A stretch of 37,219 nt of DNA from JBIOWF01 sp044868295 (GTDB lineage: Bacteria; Actinomycetota; Actinomycetes; Streptosporangiales; Streptosporangiaceae), in NCBI GenBank assembly GCA_044868295.1, contig JBIOWF010000153.1:1-37219 (forward strand). Direction: 5' to 3'. The first letter of the stretch is position 1. Every line of letters starts with the position of its first letter. The notes under the pieces are model-generated. The model worked only from the letters and a program-made list of their open reading frames with translations. It searched no databases and had not been told where the DNA came from. Shown here piece after piece: positions 24,343 to 31,286 of this stretch. Position numbers and translations under genes: made by a program.

Positions 24343-26337
24343 TCAGATGCCCGCCTCCAAACCGTCGAGGGCCCGGCGGACGTCGGCGTCGCCGGGCGCG
24401 AGGTCACGGGCGCGGAGGAGGTCGGCCCGCGCCTCTTCGATCCGCCCGAGCTCGCTGAGGGCGGTGGCCCGGTTGTAGTACAGCGCCGCGTCCTCGCCGA
24501 GGTCGATGGCCCGGGTGACGTCGTCCACCGCCCCCTGCGCGTCACCGGTCTCATAGCGCAGGATGGCCCGGTTCGCCCAGGCCGAGCCGAGGCCGGGGTC
24601 GGCTTCGAGCGCGAGGTCGAAGGCCGTCCGCGCTTCGGTGAACCGGCCGGCCATGGTCTCCAGTTGGCCGAGCACGCTGTGCAGGTGCGCGTTGCGCGGG
24701 TCCAGCTCCAGGCCGGCCTCGACGTCCCTTCTGGCGGCGTCGTGCTGGTCCAGCATCGCGAGAATCCCGGCCCGGTTGACGTACGCGTCGAGGTAGCCCG
24801 GATCGAGTTCCACCACATGGTCCAGATCCGCTCGGGCCCGTTCCAGCTCGCCCGCGGAAAGGCGCAGCTCGGCCCGGTTGTAGTACGCCTCCGGCAGCGG
24901 CGGGCTCACCCTTATCGCGGTCTCGTAGTCGGCCAGCGCCTCCTCCGTCCGCCCCAGCTGCAGCAGCAGGTTGCCGCGGTCCAGGTAGTAGTCGGGGAAG
25001 GCGGGGTCGATGGCGATGGCCCGGCCGAGGTCGTGCAGGGCGTCCGTGGTCCGGCCCGACCGCGCGAGCAACTGGGCCCGGTTGGCCAGCAGGACCATCC
25101 GGTGCAGCGGATGCCGGTCCGGCGGAAGATCGCGTTCAGCGAGATCGATGGCCGACTCGACGAGGTGCAGCGCCGACTGCACGCGCCCCTGGCGCAGCTC
25201 GATCAGTGCCCGGCCGTTCTGATCGAAGCCCAGCTTGAACGCGCGTTCGCCCGGATCGGGAAGCAGGGTGGAGATGGCGATCGCCTCGTTGATCCACCCT
25301 GTGGCCCGGCCGAGATCACGCTGGCCGGGGTCGGGGTGCCGCACGTCCAGCATGGCCAGGCCGTACGCCGAGGCAGCGTGCACGACCGGGTCCGTGCTGA
25401 TGCGCCGTGCCCGCTCGTACAGGTCCAGGGCGTGGTCACGACGGCCCAGCCCGCCGAGGGCGGTAGCCGTACGCTGCGTGAACCGCCACCAGAGGTCGGA
25501 GCCTGGCTCCGCGAGCCGCAGGCCGCGCATGCCGAGCTCGACGACCGCGTCGAGGAACCCCTCGCTGAGGCAATGGTCGACGGCGGCCCACAACGCGTTC
25601 GCCCCCGCCCTCGGATCGCTCCCGTGTTCCAGGTGGTACGGCAACGCGCCCAGCGCGGACTTCTCCGGCAACCCGGCCGCGCGAAGATCGTGTAGGTGCG
25701 CCCTCCGGTCCGGGGGCAGGGCGAGATAGGCCGTGTACGCCAGGGGGTCGTCTGAGGTGCCGTCCGACGCGATGTAGTCGTCAGCCGGACCATCGTGCTC
25801 TGCCGGAGGCGCCTCGACCCTGATGAAGCCCGGCTGGGGCGCGTTCGGTGAACCCACCACCAAGGTGAGGTCCGCGACCCGGCGCATCAGGACGCGGAGC
25901 AGCTCACGATCCGTCGGGTCGGCCTCATGGACGTTGTCCACGACGAGAGTGCGCGGCCCGGACAGGCAGTCCCGGACGAATTCGGCGACACCGTTGGCGA
26001 TGCCCAGGGTCCTCCTGGGCGCGGGTACGAGAATCCGCTCGTCCTCGGAGAGTCGTAGCCCGATGGCCTCCCTCCGGGCCGGTACCACCTTACGAAGGTC
26101 AGGTGCTACGGCCCGGATCTCGATGTCGTGTTCCGAGACCAGGTGCGGGGAACCCTCCGTCGCGGCTGCGACGAGTGCCCGCAGGACCTCGGCACCGAAC
26201 GTGTACGGACCACTTAGTCGTCGATGCGCGTTGAGGACCGGCGCCACGAGCGGAGGGAGCTCCAAATCACGGAAAGCCGCCGCGCGATGACGAGAGAGAT
26301 CTCCCCGAACCCAGATGTGTCGAGGGTTGCCCCTCAC
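24343..26337 (-). CDS. Large TPR protein with degenerate NTPase-like N-terminus
   Basis: The protein has 664 residues. The N-terminal 160 contain HRRLSGPYTFGAEVLRALV (residues 38-56) and RTLVVDNVHEADPTDRELL (129-147), the second resembling the Walker B segment of STAND/LuxR-type ATPases; no P-loop (GxxxxGK[ST]) is present, so ATP hydrolysis is unlikely unless a partner supplies it. Residues about 300-660 are tandem TPR units with repeated Ala-x-x-Asp-Tyr/Leu and AYYNRAELRL-type helices, ending LARDLAPGDADVRRALDGLE. The GTG start overlaps the stop of a 24-codon micro-ORF. I recall broadly similar TPR proteins in other actinomycetes but no assigned function. It is probably a scaffold or peptide-binding partner. 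Confidence 0.8.
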   Translation of the reverse strand: MRGNPRHIWVRGDLSRHRAAAFRDLELPPLVAPVLNAHRRLSGPYTFGAEVLRALVAAATEGSPHLVSEHDIEIRAVAPDLRKVVPARREAIGLRLSEDERILVPAPRRTLGIANGVAEFVRDCLSGPRTLVVDNVHEADPTDRELLRVLMRRVADLTLVVGSPNAPQPGFIRVEAPPAEHDGPADDYIASDGTSDDPLAYTAYLALPPDRRAHLHDLRAAGLPEKSALGALPYHLEHGSDPRAGANALWAAVDHCLSEGFLDAVVELGMRGLRLAEPGSDLWWRFTQRTATALGGLGRRDHALDLYERARRISTDPVVHAASAYGLAMLDVRHPDPGQRDLGRATGWINEAIAISTLLPDPGERAFKLGFDQNGRALIELRQGRVQSALHLVESAIDLAERDLPPDRHPLHRMVLLANRAQLLARSGRTTDALHDLGRAIAIDPAFPDYYLDRGNLLLQLGRTEEALADYETAIRVSPPLPEAYYNRAELRLSAGELERARADLDHVVELDPGYLDAYVNRAGILAMLDQHDAARRDVEAGLELDPRNAHLHSVLGQLETMAGRFTEARTAFDLALEADPGLGSAWANRAILRYETGDAQGAVDDVTRAIDLGEDAALYYNRATALSELGRIEEARADLLRARDLAPGDADVRRALDGLEAGI

Positions 26338-26408
26338 CCCTTGTGAATGACGCTCGACGTTCCGGTGAGTTTCACCGTGCCCGGCTTGCGAACAATGATC
26401 CTTTTCAT
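26334..26408 (-). CDS. 24-residue micro-peptide coupled to the TPR gene
   Basis: ATG 26408 is preceded by AAAGAGG with a 4-nt gap. The peptide begins MKRIIVRKPG, continues with a Thr/Lys/Leu strand-like segment and ends SSVIHKG, giving about six basic residues, two adjacent Ser and no Cys. Its TGA overlaps the GTG of the TPR gene (GTGA), and it begins 48 nt after the acetyltransferase stop. The gap upstream is unusually AT-rich for this genome and holds a TATACC box, a possible internal promoter. It could be a substrate peptide for the acetyltransferase/TPR pair, or a leader that couples translation. I do not recognise its family. Confidence 0.6.
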   Translation of the reverse strand: MKRIIVRKPGTVKLTGTSSVIHKG

Positions 26409-26456
26409 CGTGCCTCTTTCCCCGTTCTCGGTATAAGGCACAAGTATTGATATGAA

Positions 26457-26993
26457 TCAGTAATCCGCAAGGGCCCGGTTAGGGTTATCTATCGGCCCAA
26501 TTAAGTGAGAAGATAGAGGATTCAGCCGCTTTTCGCCGTATATCACCACACTTGTGCCGCGTATCTCCCGCCTGAGCTCACACCAGCCGAACTTCCGGTA
26601 CAACTCGACGGCCGCCTCCTGCTGCAGCGTGGTGTCCCCACGTAACAGTGAGTAACCCAGATCGCGGGCCCGCCGCTCAAGCGCGCGCACCATCTGGGCA
26701 CCATAGCCGCGGCGCTGGAACGACGGGTGGACACGAAGTCGGCACATCTCGGCCGTCTCATCGTCGAGGCAGCGCAGGCCGCCCATGGCGACGATCCGTG
26801 GACCGAGAACGTCCCCGACGAGGAAGTCGCCACGATTGGCCAGGTAGATCTCACTGATCCGGGGGAAGTCGTCGTCGTAGTAGACGCCGTCCCCCTGCGC
26901 GAGACCGACCTGGGCCAGGCTGATCTGGTGCAGGGCCCAGACCGCGTCGAGGTCCGACCAGCGATATCGCCGGATCCGCAACCCGTCGCTCAC
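26457..26993 (-). CDS. GNAT family N-acetyltransferase in the regulator/TPR cluster
   Basis: The 178-residue protein is a complete single GNAT domain. The acetyl-CoA binding motif is RVHPSFQRRGYGAQMVRAL at residues 88-106, preceded by the strand GPRIVAMGGLRCLDDETAEM and followed by LLRGDTTLQQEAAVELYRKF and GWCELRREIRG. GTG 26993 overlaps the stop of the upstream regulator (GTGA), so the two are translationally coupled. The tail after residue 160 is hydrophilic and lies in an AT-richer stretch. The substrate is unknown; neighbouring candidates are the micro-peptide or a small amine. Confidence 0.88.
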   Translation of the reverse strand: MSDGLRIRRYRWSDLDAVWALHQISLAQVGLAQGDGVYYDDDFPRISEIYLANRGDFLVGDVLGPRIVAMGGLRCLDDETAEMCRLRVHPSFQRRGYGAQMVRALERRARDLGYSLLRGDTTLQQEAAVELYRKFGWCELRREIRGTSVVIYGEKRLNPLSSHLIGPIDNPNRALADY

Positions 26994-28594
26994 GTGTCCG
27001 TCCCGCCTGAATCGAACCGAGTCGGCAGCAGGCCGCCCGGATCCGATGTGTCGACAGAAGCGGGGATGAGGGAGTCCCTGTAGGACGTGAGAGCCGGTAT
27101 CTCGCCGTGCTTGGCCTGAACCGACTTCAACAGCTCGTAGGCGGGACGCATGATCAGCTCGGTGCGGTACTCCTGCTCGATGAGCTCGATGGCCTGCTGG
27201 CCCATACGCAGAGCCTCTTCGACATCGCCCTCGATGAACCGGCACTGGGCCCGGTCGAACCGGATGAGCGTCTGATCGAGGAGATCCTCGCCCGAGTATT
27301 TGCCGAGCGCCTGTTCGAGGATCACATCCGCCTCCAGGGTCTGTCCCAGCTTCACCAGCACATCACCCTGGTAGAAGTAGAGCTGGCGCTCGGTGTAGCC
27401 GAAGGCCGCGTCTTCCTGGTCACCGGAACTCATCTGGGCGAAAGCCGCCCGGGCCCGGGACAGCGCGCGCTTCGCCTGGTCCACGACGTCCTTCCTGGCG
27501 CCGTTGTTGCCCGCCAGCATGGCGAGGGCCCTGGCCTCCACGACCGGCGCCATCGTCCTCGCCGCGCAGGGAGTCTGACCGGCGAGGTCCCGGCTCTTCT
27601 TCGCCAGCGTGAGCGCCTCTCGCGGATCGCCGTAGTAGAGCGGAACCAGCGCCTCTCGGGCGGTGACCCACGCGCGCAGCGCGCGGTCGCCGGTCTCGTC
27701 GGCGGCGGTTCTGCCGGTGCGGAAGAACGATCGAGCCAGCCGGTGGTCGCCGAGATCAATCATGATCATGCCGCACAGTCCAGAGAGCTGGGCGGCCATC
27801 CGGCACAGGCGTTCCTGCAGGTCGACGGGCTGACGACGCTCCATCGCCTTGCGCACCTGGGCGAACTCGAGCAACACGTCGCAGAGCAGTCGCAGAGGCG
27901 GCGTGTTCATGTATTGGCGGCCGAAACCGAGTGTGGACTCCTCCCACTGATCCAACATCGCCGGCGAGACGGTGGCCGACACCAGCGTGTCGTCCATCCG
28001 CCTCCGAATGTTCTCAACCGAACCGAGCATTTGGCCGTCCAGAGCCACCCCGGTGCCGGCGAGGAGCTTCAACAGCGTCCTCCGTAGCACGTTCTCGTCC
28101 TCCTCGCCCCCGCCCGCAGAGGGGTTGCTGCTGTCCTGCTGGATCCACAGCTCGCGCGGACTGGGGGAAGTTTCGGGTCTTCCCTCTTGGAGGTCGCCGC
28201 CGCGGACGACGCCGGGCATCTTGTGACCATGGCCACAGATGCACGGGCCCTCGTATCCCAGGGCGACCGGTTCAACCCGGTAGACAGAACACAGGTAGTG
28301 AAGGTATTCCGGCCCAGGCCGCTTGAGGCCTGACTCGTAGGCAGACAGAAGCGTCTCCCCGATGCCGGGCACGGGCTTGCCATCACGCTCGAAGAGGGCT
28401 CGCACCTGCTCGATCACATCGGCCAGCGCGATGCCGTTCGAAAGGCGGTGGGATTTGATCTTCGTCGTGCCGAACTGCGGCCCACACACCTCATGGATCT
28501 CTTCGGCGATCAGCGGCGTGCTTCGCCCGGCTGCCAGGCCGCGTGCCCTGACCTGCCGCGCGATCTCCGTCTCCCTGTGTTGCCTGCCGGCCAT
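26990..28594 (-). CDS. XRE-type HTH regulator with TPR-like C-terminal domain
   Basis: The 534-residue protein starts with a basic segment that may form an extra helical domain (ETEIARQVRARGLAAGRST). An XRE-like HTH follows at residues about 55-112 (GIGETLLSAYESGLKRPGPE and LCSVYRVEPVALGY). Next comes GPCICGHGHKM, placing Cys118, Cys120, His122 and His124 close together as a possible metal site. Residues from about 215 to 510 are alpha-helical repeats of TPR character, the usual ligand- or peptide-sensing part of such regulators. AGAGGGG precedes ATG 28594. It is the first gene of the coupled minus-strand set and probably controls it and the divergent 86-residue gene. Confidence 0.83.
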   Translation of the reverse strand: MAGRQHRETEIARQVRARGLAAGRSTPLIAEEIHEVCGPQFGTTKIKSHRLSNGIALADVIEQVRALFERDGKPVPGIGETLLSAYESGLKRPGPEYLHYLCSVYRVEPVALGYEGPCICGHGHKMPGVVRGGDLQEGRPETSPSPRELWIQQDSSNPSAGGGEEDENVLRRTLLKLLAGTGVALDGQMLGSVENIRRRMDDTLVSATVSPAMLDQWEESTLGFGRQYMNTPPLRLLCDVLLEFAQVRKAMERRQPVDLQERLCRMAAQLSGLCGMIMIDLGDHRLARSFFRTGRTAADETGDRALRAWVTAREALVPLYYGDPREALTLAKKSRDLAGQTPCAARTMAPVVEARALAMLAGNNGARKDVVDQAKRALSRARAAFAQMSSGDQEDAAFGYTERQLYFYQGDVLVKLGQTLEADVILEQALGKYSGEDLLDQTLIRFDRAQCRFIEGDVEEALRMGQQAIELIEQEYRTELIMRPAYELLKSVQAKHGEIPALTSYRDSLIPASVDTSDPGGLLPTRFDSGGTDT

Positions 28595-28918
28595 ACCGGC
28601 CCCTCTCTCGTGGTCAGCCGCGCCTGCCGCCCACCATGTCCCGACCGGTCCTCACCTACTGACGCAGCGTAACGCCTCTGTCGCACTGCGCCCACAAGAA
28701 TGATGGACCAGAAATTGCCCGGCAAGGGGCAGTCTTGGGGCGTGCTGACTAAGGATCGTCCTCCGACAGGGGGTTTCTATCAACCCACTTGGGACTTTCC
28801 CTTACCGCAGAGCCACTTTTGCTTCGTTGACCCATCCAGCGTCGTGAGTCATCTTGGCTGCACCGGGATCGAATGTGCAGGGTTGCAAAAGCCCGCACGA
28901 AATCAAGGAGGGCGCACG
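28595..28918 (+). promoter_or_regulatory. Divergent regulatory region between XRE regulator and small YWWSWGE gene
   Basis: This 324-bp gap has no convincing ORF on either strand. A plus-strand promoter candidate is TTGACC (28827-28832), 17 nt, CATCTT (28850-28855), followed 64 nt later by the small gene. The part near 28760-28830 is less GC-rich than its surroundings, and GGGACTTTCCC near 28791 is an 11-bp inverted repeat that might be an operator. Confidence 0.4.
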
Positions 28919-29179
28919 GTGGGCGAGGACGATTTCGGGCGCTTGGAGCGTCTGGTTTCCGAGCTCGACGCTCGGGGCCTCATCGCGAGAGTCGTGCGCA
29001 CGCAGTCGGGTCGCGCCTTTGTTCGGGTCATCAACCCGAACGCGACCAGCCTCGCGGAGAACGTGGTCTGCAAGTCCACGGACTACTGGTGGTCCTGGGG
29101 AGAGAGGATGCACCGGGCGGACGACCCGGCCGGTGCGGCGACGAAGGTCGCCCGAGTACTCGCCGCGGTAAGCGAGTAG
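28919..29179 (+). CDS. Small conserved-looking protein with YWWSWGE motif, 86 residues
   Basis: GTG 28919 has a full AAGGAGG 7 nt upstream, the best ribosome binding site in this region; the frame extends to 28700, but that is leader sequence. The protein has a helix (FGRLERLVSELDARGL), strands ARVVRTQSGRAFVRVINP, a CKSTDYWWSWGERM motif and an Ala-rich C-terminal helix. The aromatic YWWSW core and small size resemble short proteins found next to XRE regulators in actinomycetes, in my recollection, but I cannot name the family. It is divergent from the XRE regulator and may be its partner or target. Confidence 0.72.
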   Translation: MGEDDFGRLERLVSELDARGLIARVVRTQSGRAFVRVINPNATSLAENVVCKSTDYWWSWGERMHRADDPAGAATKVARVLAAVSE

Positions 29180-29794
29180 GTGAAGGCGATGGACCGGGTG
29201 AGGCGCAGTCACCTCGGCACATCGCATCGACCGCGGTTCGACGGAGTCGGCGGGGTGCCTGGTGCGGAGCGTTTCCAGACGGAACGCTTTGGCATCCCGC
29301 CGTCTCCGAGTTGCGAGCTCACCGTCCGGCGTGGCCGCAGGGCAGCGCCGGTCGGTGCCTCGAACGGGTCCGGGCGCGTGCTCGCCGGACGCGTTCGACG
29401 TCGCCCGGAGTGGCCGGGAGACGCAAAACGCGCGCGAAACCGACCGTGGGGCCCGGCTCGCCGGGCAGGCGGCGATGAAGCGCGTACCCCGCGCCGCGCG
29501 AGCGGACATGACGGGGACCGCTTCGCCGCAAGGCGGAGCTGTCCGGAGTGGGGCTGAGACAGACCGCTCCGGGGCAACGGATCCCCTCTCGGAGAACGGC
29601 ATGGGCATGCTTCCGGGTGCATGCCCCTGCCCTGCCGACCGTCACTGGAGCACCCCGGCCCGCCCTCCGCGGCCCCGGGCCGGGACGCTCCCGTCTTCCC
29701 CGGCGATGTGACGACGGCCGGTTCAGTCGGCAATATGGATTAGGTTTACCTGCCCATACCTGCCGATCGGACCGATCCGAGGGGGATCCACCGC
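29180..29794. other. 615-bp GC-rich region without a convincing gene
   Basis: Several long open frames exist here but all have the Arg/Pro/Ala-rich look of shadows and no ribosome binding site or recognisable motif. The region holds a 9-bp hairpin, CCCGGCCCG (29654-29662) with CGGGCCGGG (29676-29684), in the right place to end transcription before the channel gene. The last 60 bp, around 29730-29760, are less GC-rich and probably hold the mscS promoter. No RNA gene was recognised. Confidence 0.45.
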
Positions 29795-30811
29795 GTGTTC
29801 CTGCCAGCGCCCACGCCGACGCCATCGCCGAGCCCGTCGTTCGATGTCGATCAGACCGCCCAGGACGCCGCCAGGGCCCTGACACAGGCATGCACGAACG
29901 GTGACGGCGTCGTCTGCACGATCCTCAACGCGAGCTTCCCGAACGGCGTGTATCCGTGGGTTCCACTCGTCGCCGGAGCCCTGGACGTCGTGTTGGTCGT
30001 CGCGTTCATCCTGGCCGTCGCTCTCCTGGTGAAAAGTCTCCTGCATCGGTTGATCACCAGGCTCACCCTCCGGGCAAGCGAGAGTGTTCTGCCAGAGCGG
30101 CTCCGGGGCATGAGCACAACGCCTCTGGACGGCACCGCCGCCATCCTCACGGAGCGCCGCCGCCAACGTGCCGAGACCATGGGGTCGGTTCTGTGCAGCA
30201 TCGCCTCCATCGTGGTTCTGGGTACGGCGGCGCTGACCATCACGACCCGCCTCGGCATCCCGATCGCCCCCTTGCTGACCAGCGTCGGCATCCTCGGCGT
30301 CGCGGTCGGCTTCGGCGCTCAGGAGTTGGTCAAGGACTTCATCGCGGGCATATTCATGCTCCTTGAGGACCAGTACGGCGTGGGCGATGTGATCGACACC
30401 GGGGTCGCCGTGGGCACCGTCGAGGCGGTCACGTTGCGGATCACCCGGCTCCGGGACGCGGACGGCAAGGTGTGGTACGTCCGCAACGGCACGATCACCC
30501 GGGTGGGCAACGAGTCCCAGGGCTGGTCGCGGGCCGTGGTCGACGTGCCCGTGCCATACGAGGCGGACGTGTCCCTCATGCGTGAGCTGCTCGGGGACAT
30601 CGCCGCCTCCCTCTGGGAGGACCTGGAGTACCAAGACACGCTGATTGTCGAGGAGCCGCAGGTCTACGGCCTGGAGCAGATCTCTGAAACGGCCGTCATC
30701 TTCCGGATCAGCGTCAAGACGGTGCCGGCGAAGCAGGTCACGGTCGCCCGCGAGCTGCGCCTGCGCGTCAAGAGGGCTTTCGACGAGAAGGGCCTCGTCT
30801 TCGCGGCCTGA
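29795..30811 (+). CDS. mscS: Small-conductance mechanosensitive channel (MscS family)
   Basis: MscS channels release solutes on osmotic downshock. The 338-residue protein has a Pro/Ser/Thr-rich N-terminus (LPAPTPTPSPSPSF), a first membrane helix around residues 55-80, and another around 130-150. The pore-lining helix follows: LTSVGILGVAVGFGAQELVK, then DFIAGIFMLLEDQYGVGDVI, the signature that joins the pore to the cytoplasmic beta domain. The C-terminal cytoplasmic domain follows (VWYVRNGTITRVGNESQGWS). GTG 29795 has AGGGGG 9 nt upstream. Confidence 0.92.
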   Translation: MFLPAPTPTPSPSPSFDVDQTAQDAARALTQACTNGDGVVCTILNASFPNGVYPWVPLVAGALDVVLVVAFILAVALLVKSLLHRLITRLTLRASESVLPERLRGMSTTPLDGTAAILTERRRQRAETMGSVLCSIASIVVLGTAALTITTRLGIPIAPLLTSVGILGVAVGFGAQELVKDFIAGIFMLLEDQYGVGDVIDTGVAVGTVEAVTLRITRLRDADGKVWYVRNGTITRVGNESQGWSRAVVDVPVPYEADVSLMRELLGDIAASLWEDLEYQDTLIVEEPQVYGLEQISETAVIFRISVKTVPAKQVTVARELRLRVKRAFDEKGLVFAA

Positions 30812-30861
30812 ACCTGCCCTCCCGACGCTGCCTTCCTGAACCTACTTGCCGGTATCTGTCC

Positions 30862-30867
30862 TAGGCT
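30862..30867 (+). promoter_or_regulatory. Candidate -10 box of leaderless glbO
   Basis: TAGGCT ends 6 nt before GTG 30874. The same hexamer at the same distance precedes the 63-residue ORF at 7482. Confidence 0.55.
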
Positions 30868-30873
30868 GAAACG

Positions 30874-31257
30874 GTGACAACCGAGGAGAGCGTGTCCTTC
30901 TACGACGCCATCGGGGGCGAGGACGTCTTCCGGCGACTCGTCCACCGTTTCTACGAGGGCATCGCCGAAGACCCGCTGCTGCGCCCGCTCTACCCCGAGG
31001 ATGACCTTTCCGGGGCGGAGGAGCGGCTGCGCAAGTTCCTCATCCAGTACTGGGGCGGCCCGAGCACCTACAGCCAGGAGCGCGGCCATCCCCGGCTCCG
31101 CATGCGGCACGCGCCGTTCGTGATCGGCGAGGCGGAGCGGGACGCCTGGCTGAAGCACATGGGCGACGCCGTCCAGTCGCTGGAGCTGGCGCCGGAGCAG
31201 GAACAGCAGCTCTGGAACTACCTTGTATACGCCGCGCACAGCCTCGTGAACGCATAG
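30874..31257 (+). CDS. glbO: Group II truncated hemoglobin
   Basis: The 127-residue protein is a 2-on-2 globin that binds O2 or NO at a heme in the cytosol. Group II features are visible: Tyr27 at helix position B10 (VHRFYEG), the loop IQYWGGPSTYSQERGHPRLR, the proximal His79 in MRHAPF and Trp92 at G8 (AWLKHMGDAV). In other actinobacteria a globin of this type lies near the thioesterase and ABC-F genes, as here. It appears leaderless and is followed 29 bp later by a GH13 gene on the same strand, suggesting an operon. Confidence 0.93.
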   Translation: MTTEESVSFYDAIGGEDVFRRLVHRFYEGIAEDPLLRPLYPEDDLSGAEERLRKFLIQYWGGPSTYSQERGHPRLRMRHAPFVIGEAERDAWLKHMGDAVQSLELAPEQEQQLWNYLVYAAHSLVNA

Positions 31258-31286
31258 GTCGCACAACCGGCGGGCAGCGCTCACAC

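Noticed and set aside
29209..29733. Open frames on both strands of the 29.2-29.8 kb gap
   Set aside because: Arg/Pro/Ser-rich composition, no ribosome binding sites and mutual overlap make all of them unlikely genes.
29740..29758. TTAGGTTTACCT before mscS, resembling an IdeR/DmdR iron box
   Set aside because: Only the left half fits; about 12 of 19 positions agree, and iron control of a mechanosensitive channel is not expected.
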